From Sideroxydans lithotrophicus (GTDB lineage Bacteria > Pseudomonadota > Gammaproteobacteria > Burkholderiales > Sulfuriferulaceae): 10,225 nt of DNA. The DNA is taken from contig DZDB01000068.1 of NCBI GenBank assembly GCA_022736605.1, forward strand, positions 1 to 10,225. Reading direction: 5' to 3'. Position numbers and translations under genes: made by a program. Shown here one piece after another: positions 1-6,050 of this stretch. The notes under the pieces were generated by a model that ran no database searches, was not told where the DNA came from, and saw only the letters and a program-made list of their open reading frames with translations. The first letter of the stretch is position 1. Each line of letters starts with the position of its first letter.

Positions 1-101
1 GTCGAGTAAACAATGTTGTCTGCTCAGCTTCATGGTAAGCGGGCAATATTACATAAATATGACAGGATGGTTAAATCCAGCGTTCTGTTACTGGCTTGGC
101 A

Positions 102-131
102 TTGACCTGAGTGTGATGTTTTGTGTACCAT
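102..131 (+). promoter_or_regulatory. candidate sigma70-type promoter for tpiA
   Basis: TTGACC at 102-107 matches the -35 consensus at five of six positions. TACCAT at 126-131 matches the -10 consensus at four of six, with an 18-nt spacer. This would place the transcript start about 20-25 nt before the tpiA start codon. The match is only fair, and other AT-rich hexamers lie nearby, so this is a candidate rather than an assignment. A small inverted repeat at 113-134 overlaps the proposed -10 box. Confidence 0.3.
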
Positions 132-160
132 CACGGCCTTTCTATCGGGTGGATTAGACG

Positions 161-916
161 ATGCGCCAAAAACTGGTCGCCGGGAACTGGAAGATGCATG
201 GTAGCTTGGCCGCTAACCAGATTTTGCTGACCGCTTTGGCGTCGCAACTGGAACGGCTGAATGGCATGCGCAGCGCAGTATGCGTTCCATTTCCCTATCT
301 GGCCCAAGCGCAGACAGTTCTGACTGGTTCCTGTTTGGCTTGGGGCGCGCAGGATGTGAGCCAATATGAAAAAGGTGCATACACTGGCGAGGTGTCAGCC
401 TCCATGCTGCTGGAGTTCGGTTGTCGCTATGTCATCGTTGGTCATTCCGAGCGGCGTGCGTTGTTTGGAGAAACTGATGCAGTGGTTGCGGCTAAATTTG
501 CAGCTGCCCTGGTCGCTGGATTGACGCCCATCCTGTGTGTGGGCGAAACCCTTGAAGAGCGTGACGCAGGGCGCGCAGAATCCGTGATTGCGCAACAGCT
601 TGATGCCGTGGTTGCGGAATCCGGTATGGCCGGGCTGGCCAAATCGGTGATTGCCTATGAGCCGGTCTGGGCAATCGGTACCGGTAAAACGGCGAGTCCG
701 GCGCAGGCACAGGCTGTGCATGCTTTTATTCGGAGCAAGCTGGCAGCACTTGATCCGGATGTCGCAGCAGCGCTGGTGATTCAATATGGTGGTAGCGTCA
801 AAGCCGCCAATGCGGCAGAATTGTTCGCCCAGCCTGACATTGATGGTGGGTTGATCGGTGGCGCTTCGCTGGATGTGGATGAATTTATGGCTATTTGCCA
901 CGCAGCACAAGGTTAA
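161..916 (+). CDS. tpiA: triosephosphate isomerase
   Basis: This cytosolic (beta/alpha)8-barrel enzyme interconverts dihydroxyacetone phosphate and glyceraldehyde 3-phosphate in glycolysis and gluconeogenesis. The 251-residue protein has the usual family length and all catalytic landmarks: N9 and K11 in the AGNWKM segment, the electrophile H95 in VIVGHSERR (91-99), and the base E167 in AYEPVW (165-170). The flexible phosphate-gripping loop follows (AIGTGKTA, 171-178), then the phosphate-binding YGGSV (209-213) and GGLIGGASL (229-237). The ATG at 161 is preceded by a GGTGGA ribosome-binding site with 7 nt spacing. An in-frame TAG at 155-157 rules out an earlier start. secG begins 10 nt after the stop. 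tpiA upstream of secG and nuo is a familiar proteobacterial arrangement. Identification is secure. Confidence 0.98.
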   Translation: MRQKLVAGNWKMHGSLAANQILLTALASQLERLNGMRSAVCVPFPYLAQAQTVLTGSCLAWGAQDVSQYEKGAYTGEVSASMLLEFGCRYVIVGHSERRALFGETDAVVAAKFAAALVAGLTPILCVGETLEERDAGRAESVIAQQLDAVVAESGMAGLAKSVIAYEPVWAIGTGKTASPAQAQAVHAFIRSKLAALDPDVAAALVIQYGGSVKAANAAELFAQPDIDGGLIGGASLDVDEFMAICHAAQG

Positions 917-929
917 AGGGATTAAATTG
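915..929 (+). promoter_or_regulatory. ribosome-binding site and TTG start of secG
   Basis: AAAGGG at 915-920 overlaps the tpiA stop codon and lies 6 nt before TTG at 927-929. It is the only well-placed Shine-Dalgarno sequence in front of the first conserved SecG residues. It therefore favours the TTG over the in-frame ATG at 858, which lies inside tpiA. Confidence 0.75.
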
Positions 930-1304
930 GAAACGGCAATCTGGATATTCCATGTACTGGCAGCGACGAGCGTTATCGTGCTGGTATTGTTGCAGCAGGG
1001 CAAGGGTGCTGACATGGGTGCCGCGTTTGGGAGCGGCTCGTCTGGTAGCCTTTTTGGCTCTACTGGTTCAGCAAATTTCCTGAGTCGTGCCACAGCTGTA
1101 CTTGCAACAACATTTTTTATTACCAGTCTCGGTCTGACATATCTTTCCGGCCATCGCCCTCAAGCGGTCGGCGTGATGCAGACGTTGCAACAGAAAGCGC
1201 AAATCAAGCCCGTGACGCCAGTGAGTGTACCCACGCCCGCGTCGTCTACGGGTGCAGCAGTTCCAGGCAATGCCGGGTCAAAAGCCGGGGAAATTCCCAA
1301 GTAA
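927..1304 (+). CDS. secG: protein-export membrane protein SecG
   Basis: SecG is the small accessory subunit of the SecYEG translocon in the inner membrane and stimulates SecA-driven preprotein export. The 125-residue product starts (L)ETAIWIFHVLAATSVI. It has a first membrane helix at about 4-22, the family signature LLQQGKGADMGAAFG (21-35), a Gly/Ser-rich cytoplasmic loop (35-50), the FLSR motif (51-54) and a second helix at about 55-74. The tail from about 76 to the end is rich in Pro, Ala, Ser, Thr and Gly and looks disordered; such tails vary widely between species. The start is TTG at 927. An in-frame ATG at 858 would add 23 residues encoded inside tpiA with no resemblance to SecG. The gene follows tpiA by 10 nt, so co-transcription is likely. 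The tRNA-Leu gene lies 45 nt downstream. Confidence 0.95.
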   Translation: METAIWIFHVLAATSVIVLVLLQQGKGADMGAAFGSGSSGSLFGSTGSANFLSRATAVLATTFFITSLGLTYLSGHRPQAVGVMQTLQQKAQIKPVTPVSVPTPASSTGAAVPGNAGSKAGEIPK

Positions 1305-1349
1305 TTGGGTTTTGCCAAGGGACGGATTATCAATCCTTCCTGTCAATAT

Positions 1350-1435
1350 GCCGACGTGGTGAAATTGGTAGACACGCTATCTTGAGGGGGTAGTGGCGTA
1401 AAGCTGTGCGAGTTCGAGTCTCGCCGTCGGCACCA
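1350..1435 (+). tRNA. tRNA-Leu, anticodon GAG
   Basis: A class II cloverleaf folds completely. The acceptor stem GCCGACG (1350-1356) pairs perfectly with CGTCGGC (1425-1431). The D arm has stem GTG/CAC (1359-1361 with 1373-1375) and a GG-containing loop. The anticodon stem CTATC (1377-1381) pairs with GGTAG (1389-1393) with one U-G pair. The anticodon GAG is at 1384-1386 and reads leucine CUC/CUU codons. A long variable arm spans 1394-1407, as expected for leucine. The T arm is GCGAG-TTCGAGT-CTCGC (1408-1424). Discriminator A (1432) and CCA (1433-1435) are encoded in the DNA. No separate promoter is obvious in the 45 nt after secG, so it may be processed from a tpiA-secG-tRNA transcript that ends at the terminator at 1484-1511. 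Confidence 0.97.
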
Positions 1436-1444
1436 TAGATTCTT

Positions 1445-1478
1445 GTTATGCGTCAATCAACGACGATGATTGCATAAC
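1445..1478 (+). repeat. inverted repeat (RNA hairpin) between tRNA-Leu and the terminator
   Basis: GTTATGC (1445-1451) is perfectly complementary to GCATAAC (1472-1478). Inside it AATCA (1455-1459) pairs with TGATT (1467-1471) around a 7-nt loop, leaving a 3-nt bulge GTC (1452-1454). It starts 9 nt after the tRNA CCA end and has no T-tract of its own, so it is not itself a terminator. It may help tRNA 3' processing or stabilise the trailer, which is inference. Confidence 0.65.
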
Positions 1479-1483
1479 CAATT

Positions 1484-1511
1484 GATTGTTTTGTGAAAAC
1501 AATCTTTTTTT
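1484..1511 (+). terminator. rho-independent terminator after tRNA-Leu
   Basis: A 9-bp perfect stem, GATTGTTTT (1484-1492) with AAAACAATC (1496-1504), closes on a 3-nt GTG loop and is followed at once by seven T residues (1505-1511). The stem is AT-rich, so termination may be partial. It lies 48 nt after the tRNA end and 5 nt before the nuo -35 box. It most likely ends the tpiA-secG-tRNA unit and separates it from nuo transcription. Confidence 0.85.
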
Positions 1512-1515
1512 CAGC

Positions 1516-1545
1516 TTGACACGACGCTTTTCGCGCAACTAAACT
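1516..1545 (+). promoter_or_regulatory. sigma70-type promoter of the nuo operon
   Basis: A perfect -35 hexamer TTGACA (1516-1521) is followed after 18 nt by TAAACT (1540-1545), which matches the -10 consensus at four of six positions including the first, second and last. Transcription would start near 1551-1553, giving a leader of about 45 nt before nuoA. The position directly after a terminator and before the first nuo gene supports the call. The start point is inferred. Confidence 0.7.
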
Positions 1546-1556
1546 GGAACGCTGTG

Positions 1557-1574
1557 CACGCCTTGGATGGCGTG
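1557..1574 (+). promoter_or_regulatory. stem-loop in the nuo mRNA leader
   Basis: CACGCC (1557-1562) is perfectly complementary to GGCGTG (1569-1574) around the 6-nt loop TTGGAT. If transcription starts near 1552, the hairpin lies at the very 5' end of the nuo mRNA and 12 nt upstream of the nuoA GGAG ribosome-binding site (1587-1590), which it leaves free. A 5'-terminal stem-loop of this kind can protect mRNA from decay, but that role is inference. Confidence 0.5.
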
Positions 1575-1597
1575 GTGTACGGCTATGGAGCGGATGC

Positions 1598-1954
1598 ATG
1601 CTTGAAAATTATTTTCCTGTTTTGCTGTTTGTCATCGTCGGTCTCGCGGTTGGCGTGGGGCCGATGGTGTTGGGCTGGCTATTGGCGCCCAATCACCCTG
1701 ACAGTGAAAAGCTTTCTCCCTATGAATGCGGATTTGAGGCGTTTGAAGATGCGCGCATGAAGTTTGACGTGCGCTATTACCTGGTCGCCATTCTGTTCAT
1801 CCTGTTCGATCTGGAAATTGCCTTCCTGTTCCCTTGGGCTATCGTGCTGCAGGAGATAGGAATGTTCGGTTATCTGGCGATGATGCTGTTTCTGGGTATC
1901 CTGGTTGTTGGCTTTGTCTATGAGTGGAAAAAAGGAGCGCTGGAATGGGAATAG
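1598..1954 (+). CDS. nuoA: NADH-quinone oxidoreductase subunit A
   Basis: NuoA is a small membrane subunit of complex I (ND3 homologue) at the junction of the peripheral and membrane arms near the quinone site. The 118-residue protein has three predicted membrane helices at about 8-30, 60-82 and 88-108. The loop between helices 1 and 2 carries the family's SPYECGFE (40-47), including the cysteine at 44, and ARMKFDVRYY (52-61). The second helix has D71 and E73 in LFDLEIAFLF, equivalent to conserved acidic residues of E. coli NuoA (D79, E81). The ATG at 1598 has GGAG at 1587-1590 with 7 nt spacing. It is the first gene after the operon promoter. Its end overlaps nuoB by 10 nt. The protein lacks the longer N and C termini of E. 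coli NuoA, which is normal outside the enterics. Confidence 0.97.
   Translation: MLENYFPVLLFVIVGLAVGVGPMVLGWLLAPNHPDSEKLSPYECGFEAFEDARMKFDVRYYLVAILFILFDLEIAFLFPWAIVLQEIGMFGYLAMMLFLGILVVGFVYEWKKGALEWE
1931..1947 (+). promoter_or_regulatory. ribosome-binding site deciding the nuoB start
   Basis: AAAGGAG at 1931-1937, inside the end of nuoA, lies 7 nt before ATG at 1945. This selects 1945 over the in-frame ATG at 1924, which would add MEKRSAG and has no such site at a proper distance. Confidence 0.8.
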
Positions 1955-2421
1955 AAGGCGTTTTAGAACAAGGCTTCGTGACCACCACGGCTGACAAGCT
2001 GATTAACTGGACGCGTACCGGTTCGCTCTGGCCGATGACTTTTGGCCTGGCGTGCTGCGCGGTAGAGATGATGCAGGCGGGTGCGTCACGTTATGATCTG
2101 GACCGTTTCGGCATCGTATTCCGTCCGAGTCCGCGTCAATCCGACGTGATGATCGTTGCAGGCACGCTGTGCAACAAAATGGCACCTGCTTTGCGCAAGG
2201 TGTATGACCAGATGGCGGAGCCACGCTGGGTTATCTCGATGGGGTCGTGCGCCAATGGTGGCGGTTATTACCATTATTCCTATTCGGTTGTGCGTGGATG
2301 TGACCGCATTGTACCGGTGGATATTTATGTGCCGGGGTGTCCCCCTACTGCAGAAGCGTTGCTCTACGGCATCATCCAGCTGCAGACTAAAATCAAACGC
2401 ACCAATACCATCGCGCGCTAA
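1945..2421 (+). CDS. nuoB: NADH-quinone oxidoreductase subunit B (cluster N2)
   Basis: NuoB (PSST/Nqo6 homologue) carries the terminal [4Fe-4S] cluster N2, which passes electrons to quinone at the interface with NuoD. In the 158-residue protein the N2 ligands are visible: the adjacent cysteines C37 and C38 (GLACCAVEM), C102 (MGSCANGG) and C132 (VPGCPPT). The segment YDLDRFGIVFRPSPRQSD (50-67) is the family's strongly conserved stretch before the second ligand. The start at 1945 is chosen from its ribosome-binding site and the usual family length. The frame begins inside nuoA, and the 10-nt overlap suggests that nuoB translation is coupled to nuoA. There is no N-terminal extension of the kind seen in enterics. 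An 18-nt gap precedes nuoC. Confidence 0.98.
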   Translation: MGIEGVLEQGFVTTTADKLINWTRTGSLWPMTFGLACCAVEMMQAGASRYDLDRFGIVFRPSPRQSDVMIVAGTLCNKMAPALRKVYDQMAEPRWVISMGSCANGGGYYHYSYSVVRGCDRIVPVDIYVPGCPPTAEALLYGIIQLQTKIKRTNTIAR

Positions 2422-2439
2422 GCCTGAAAACGAGCATTC

Positions 2440-3039
2440 ATGAATACTTCACTCGAAAGCCTGTCTGTTTCCCTGATCGCCGCGCTGGGCACAAAAATCG
2501 TACGTCAGGTCGAGGCGTTGTCCGAACTGACGATAGAGGTGCGCGCCAGCGATCTCAAGGAGACCATGCGTACATTGCGTGATCATAATGGCCTGCGGTT
2601 TGAGCAACTGATTGATTTGTGCGGGATGGATTATTCGACGTACGGAGATGGTGCCTGGACCGGCAAGCGCTATGCGGCGGTTTATCACTTGCTTTCGCTT
2701 AACAAAAATCGGCGTTTGCGGGTGCGCGTGTTTGCGGATCAGGACGATTTCCCCATGCTGACCAGCATGATCAGCGTATGGCCGGCTGCCAACTGGTTCG
2801 AGCGCGAAGCATTTGATTTGTACGGCATCGTATTTGAGGGGCATCCGGATTTGCGCCGTATCCTGACTGATTATGGTTTTGTTGGTCATCCATTCCGCAA
2901 GGATTTTCCGCTCTCCGGTAACGTTGAAATGCGTTATGACCCGGAACAGCAGCGGGTGATTTATCAACCAGTCAGCATTGATGCGCGTGAAATAACGCCG
3001 CGCATCGTTCGTGAAGAGAATTACGGAGAGCGTGCCTGA
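2440..3039 (+). CDS. nuoC: NADH-quinone oxidoreductase subunit C
   Basis: NuoC (30-kDa subunit, Nqo5 homologue) is a cofactor-free peripheral-arm subunit that packs against NuoD and NuoI. The 199-residue protein is a stand-alone subunit, whereas E. coli has a fused NuoCD. The family signature lies at 119-141 (WFEREAFDLYGIVFEGHPDL and following RRI), followed by the conserved GHPFRKDFPLSG (149-160). The C-terminal part (164-199) is the extended tail that lies against NuoD in known complexes. The ATG at 2440 has only a weak upstream purine stretch (CGAG, 2431-2434), so initiation may depend partly on ribosomes arriving from nuoB. The stop codon overlaps the nuoD start by one base (TGATG). Confidence 0.97.
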   Translation: MNTSLESLSVSLIAALGTKIVRQVEALSELTIEVRASDLKETMRTLRDHNGLRFEQLIDLCGMDYSTYGDGAWTGKRYAAVYHLLSLNKNRRLRVRVFADQDDFPMLTSMISVWPAANWFEREAFDLYGIVFEGHPDLRRILTDYGFVGHPFRKDFPLSGNVEMRYDPEQQRVIYQPVSIDAREITPRIVREENYGERA

Positions 3040-4292
3040 TGGCGGATATCAGAAACTACACGATGAACTTCGGTCCTCAGCACCCGGCGGCGCACGGTGT
3101 GCTGCGATTGGTGCTGGAGCTGGATGGCGAAGTGATTGAGCGTGCTGATCCGCATATTGGCCTGCTGCACCGCGCCACAGAGAAGCTTGCCGAACACAAG
3201 ACCTTCATGCAGTCCCTGCCGTACATGGATCGGCTCGACTACGTGTCGATGATGTGCAATGAACATGCCTATGTGATGGCAATTGAAAAGCTCATGGGGA
3301 TAGCGGTACCCGAGCGCGCCCAATATATCCGTGTGATGTTTGATGAAATCACCCGCATTCTCAACCACTTGTTATGGCTCGGCGCGCATGCGATTGATAT
3401 CGGTGCCATGACGGTGTTTCTGTATGCATTCCGCGAACGCGAAGATTTGATGGACGTGTATGAGGCCGTATCTGGCGCACGCATGCACGCGGCCTATTAT
3501 CGTCCGGGTGGTGTGTACCGTGATCTGCCGGACACCATGCCACAGTATCAGGCGTCAAAAATTCATAACGCGGCTGCGATTCGTGGCATGAATGAAAATC
3601 GCCAGGGTTCGGTACTGGATTTTATTGATGATTTTGCCAGTCGCTTTCCAGCGTATGTGGATGAGTACGAGACCCTGCTGACCGACAACCGTATCTGGAA
3701 ACAGCGTACCGTCGGCATCGGTGTGGTTACCCCGGAACGCGCGCTGGCGTTGGGCTTTACTGGTCCGATGCTGCGTGGTTCCGGAATCGAGTGGGACTTG
3801 CGCAAGAAGCAGCCCTATGAAGTGTATGAGCGCATGGATTTCGACATTCCGGTGGGCGTGAATGGCGACTGCTACGACCGTTATCTGGTGCGTATCGAAG
3901 AGTTGCGCCAGTCCAACAGCATCATTAAGCAGTGCATCGCCTGGCTGCGTAAAAATCCGGGGCCGGTGATTACCGACAATCACAAGGTTGCGCCGCCTTC
4001 GCGCGTCAACATGAAGCAGAATATGGAAGAGTTGATCCACCATTTCAAGCTGTTTACTGAAGGGATGCACGTACCGGCGGGCGAGGCCTATGCGGCGGTC
4101 GAGCATCCCAAGGGCGAGTTCGGCATTTATATGGTGTCGGATGGCGCCAATAAGCCGTATCGCCTGAAAATTCGTGCGCCGGGCTATCCGCATCTGGCTG
4201 CGCTGGATGAAATGACGCGCGGTCACATGATTGCCGACGTGGTCGCAATTATTGGCACGCAAGATATCGTATTTGGGGAGATTGACCGATAA
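3039..4292 (+). CDS. nuoD: NADH-quinone oxidoreductase subunit D
   Basis: NuoD (49-kDa subunit, Nqo4 homologue, related to [NiFe]-hydrogenase large subunits) forms the quinone-binding pocket with NuoB. The 417-residue protein has the expected length. The N-terminal loop NFGPQHPAAHG (10-20) contains H19. PYMDRLDY (61-68) contains Y68. By ungapped comparison with the remembered bovine sequence, these match His59 and Tyr108, which contact the quinone headgroup. Other conserved stretches are PHIGLLHRATEKL (38-50), the VSGARMHAAYYRPGG region, and the C-terminal IIGTQDIVFGEIDR. No nickel-ligand cysteine pairs are seen at the termini, as expected for complex I. GGAG at 3025-3028, inside nuoC, serves the ATG at 3039. 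One-base overlaps on both sides (with nuoC and nuoE) suggest coupled, equal translation. Confidence 0.98.
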   Translation: MADIRNYTMNFGPQHPAAHGVLRLVLELDGEVIERADPHIGLLHRATEKLAEHKTFMQSLPYMDRLDYVSMMCNEHAYVMAIEKLMGIAVPERAQYIRVMFDEITRILNHLLWLGAHAIDIGAMTVFLYAFREREDLMDVYEAVSGARMHAAYYRPGGVYRDLPDTMPQYQASKIHNAAAIRGMNENRQGSVLDFIDDFASRFPAYVDEYETLLTDNRIWKQRTVGIGVVTPERALALGFTGPMLRGSGIEWDLRKKQPYEVYERMDFDIPVGVNGDCYDRYLVRIEELRQSNSIIKQCIAWLRKNPGPVITDNHKVAPPSRVNMKQNMEELIHHFKLFTEGMHVPAGEAYAAVEHPKGEFGIYMVSDGANKPYRLKIRAPGYPHLAALDEMTRGHMIADVVAIIGTQDIVFGEIDR

Positions 4293-4765
4293 TGCTGAGC
4301 CCTGATTCTCTCGCCCAGATTGATTACGAAATAGCCAAATATCCCGCCGATCAGCGCCAGTCGGCGGTGATGTCGGCATTGCGCATTGCGCAGGTGGAAA
4401 AAGGCTGGCTGGCTACTGAAACGATGGACTTTGTTGCCGACTATCTCGGTATGCCGACCATTGCGGTTTATGAAGTTGCAACGTTCTACAACATGTATGA
4501 CACGGCGCCACTGGGCAAATACAAGGTGACGTTGTGTACCAATATTTCCTGCATGCTGATGGGCGCACCAGAAATGGCAGACTACCTGAAACACAAGCTG
4601 GGTTGCGACTTTGGCGAAACGTCAGAAGATGGCCGCTTCACGCTGAAAGAAGGCGAGTGCATGGGTGCCTGTGGCGATTCGCCGGTTTGCATGATCAACA
4701 ATCACCGCATGGAAGGTTTTCTCACTCCAGAGAAAGTCGACCGTATCATCGAAGAGCTGAAATAA
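4292..4765 (+). CDS. nuoE: NADH-quinone oxidoreductase subunit E (cluster N1a)
   Basis: NuoE (24-kDa subunit, Nqo2 homologue) is a thioredoxin-fold [2Fe-2S] protein that sits beside the FMN of NuoF in the NADH-oxidising arm. The 157-residue protein has an N-terminal helical part (about 1-70, with PTIAVYEVATFYNMY at 55-69) and the ferredoxin-like domain. The four cluster ligands are C82 and C87 (CTNISC) and C123 and C127 (CMGAC). The start ATG at 4292 shares its A with the nuoD TAA (TAATG). GGGGAG at 4275-4280 lies 11 nt upstream, somewhat far, which fits termination-reinitiation at the overlap. nuoF starts one base after the stop. Length and motifs are ordinary for the family. Confidence 0.97.
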   Translation: MLSPDSLAQIDYEIAKYPADQRQSAVMSALRIAQVEKGWLATETMDFVADYLGMPTIAVYEVATFYNMYDTAPLGKYKVTLCTNISCMLMGAPEMADYLKHKLGCDFGETSEDGRFTLKEGECMGACGDSPVCMINNHRMEGFLTPEKVDRIIEELK

Positions 4766-4766
4766 G

Positions 4767-6041
4767 ATGGTTATCAAAGGCGGCGAAGTCATATTCAATA
4801 CGGTGCATCTTCCGGAGTCGTGGAAGCTGTCCACCTATGTAGCCAACGGTGGTTATTCTGCGTTACGCAAGATTCTCGCGGATAAAGTTTCCGCCGAGAC
4901 CATTATTGCCGAAGTTAAAAAATCGGCTTTGCGTGGGCGCGGCGGTGCAGGTTTCCCGACCGGATTGAAGTGGAGTTTCATGCCGCGTCATTTCCAGGGC
5001 GATAAATACCTGGTGTGCAACTCGGATGAAGGCGAGCCGGGCACCTTTAAAGACCGTGACATCATGCTGCTCAATCCGCATGCGCTGATTGAAGGCATGG
5101 CGATTGCCGCCTATACGATGGGCACGCAGCGTGGTTACAACTATATCCACGGCGAAATCTGGGAATGTTACGAGCGCATGGAGTTGGCAATCGAAGAAGC
5201 CAAGGCAGCAGGTTTCCTCGGCGACAATATCCTTGGCACCGATTTCAGTTTTCACCTGTTCAACCACCACGGTTACGGCGCCTATATCTGTGGTGAAGAA
5301 ACGGCGCTGCTTGAATCGCTGGAAGGCAAAAAAGGCCAGCCACGTTTCAAGCCGCCGTTCCCGGCGAGTTTCGGTTTGTATGGCAAGCCGACCACTATCA
5401 ATAACACCGAAACTTTTGCCAGCATTCCCTACATCATCCGGGAAGGCGGACAAAAGTTTCTTGAACTGGGCAAGCCCAACAACGGTGGCACCAAGATTTT
5501 TTCCGTCTCGGGTCACGTTAACAAGCCGGGCAATTACGAAGTGCCAATGGGTATGCCGTTTGCGGAGTTGCTTGAACTGGCTGGCGGCATGCGCAACGGC
5601 GCGACCTTCAAGGCATGCATACCCGGCGGCTCGTCAACGCCGGTGGTACCTGCCGAGCTGATGATGCAGTGCACCATGGATTACGATTCAATTGCCAAGG
5701 CGGGATCAGCGCTGGGCGCGGGTTCGGTCATCATCATGGACGACACGGTGTGCATGGTGAAGGCGCTGGAGCGCTTGTCCTATTTCTACTTCGAGGAATC
5801 CTGCGGTCAGTGTACGCCGTGTCGTGAGGGCACCGGCTGGCTCTACCGCGTGGTGCACCGCATCGAGCATGGGCAGGGCAGGCCGGAAGACCTGGATCTG
5901 CTCAATGACGTCGCGTTCAATATTGGCGGGCGCACCATCTGTGCCCTGGGTGACGCAGCAGCGATGCCGGTTCAGGCAATGCTCAAACATTATCGCCATG
6001 AGTTCGAGTATCACATCGAACATGGCAAGTGCATGGTTTAG
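4767..6041 (+). CDS. nuoF: NADH-quinone oxidoreductase subunit F (NADH/FMN site, cluster N3)
   Basis: NuoF (51-kDa subunit, Nqo1 homologue) binds NADH and FMN, takes the hydride from NADH and passes electrons to [4Fe-4S] cluster N3. In the 424-residue protein the glycine-rich nucleotide motif GRGGAGFPTGLKW is at 57-69 and NSDEGEPGTFKDR at 85-97. GYGAYICGEETALLESLEGK (169-188) is the nucleotide-binding region with the conserved acidic pair. A soluble-ligand-binding (SLBB-like) region follows at about 240-330. The N3 ligands are C346, C349 and C352 (SCGQCTPCREG) with C392 (RTICALGDAAA). The ATG at 4767 lies one base after the nuoE stop, with a weak purine-rich site (GAAGAG, 4751-4756). nuoG follows after 9 nt. 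No unusual feature is seen. Confidence 0.98.
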   Translation: MVIKGGEVIFNTVHLPESWKLSTYVANGGYSALRKILADKVSAETIIAEVKKSALRGRGGAGFPTGLKWSFMPRHFQGDKYLVCNSDEGEPGTFKDRDIMLLNPHALIEGMAIAAYTMGTQRGYNYIHGEIWECYERMELAIEEAKAAGFLGDNILGTDFSFHLFNHHGYGAYICGEETALLESLEGKKGQPRFKPPFPASFGLYGKPTTINNTETFASIPYIIREGGQKFLELGKPNNGGTKIFSVSGHVNKPGNYEVPMGMPFAELLELAGGMRNGATFKACIPGGSSTPVVPAELMMQCTMDYDSIAKAGSALGAGSVIIMDDTVCMVKALERLSYFYFEESCGQCTPCREGTGWLYRVVHRIEHGQGRPEDLDLLNDVAFNIGGRTICALGDAAAMPVQAMLKHYRHEFEYHIEHGKCMV

Positions 6042-6050
6042 GTGGCATAG

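Noticed and set aside
91..107. TGGC/TTGGCA-like bases resembling a sigma54 promoter upstream of tpiA
   Set aside because: The required GG and GC dinucleotides do not occur at the correct spacing.
1..157. Frame open from base 2 to a TAG at 155-157, and a possible upstream gene tail ending at TAA 7-9
   Set aside because: The translation of the first does not look like protein and has no start with a ribosome-binding site. Two codons before the TAA are too little to support a gene end.
395..1093. Antisense open frame across tpiA and secG
   Set aside because: It spans two securely identified sense genes and its composition is that of a reverse-complement shadow.
1324..1336. Short hairpin GGATT-ATC-AATCC between secG and tRNA-Leu as a terminator
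   Set aside because: The stem is only 5 bp and no T-tract follows. It is more likely chance or part of the precursor tRNA leader.
1554..1760. GTG-started 68-codon frame overlapping the nuo leader and nuoA
   Set aside because: It is out of frame with nuoA, lacks a good ribosome-binding site, and its sequence is a frame-shifted reading of NuoA coding sequence.
3555..4379. Long antisense open frame opposite nuoD and nuoE
   Set aside because: The sense strand encodes well-conserved complex I subunits throughout. The antisense translation is His/Arg-rich with no recognisable domain, typical of a shadow frame.
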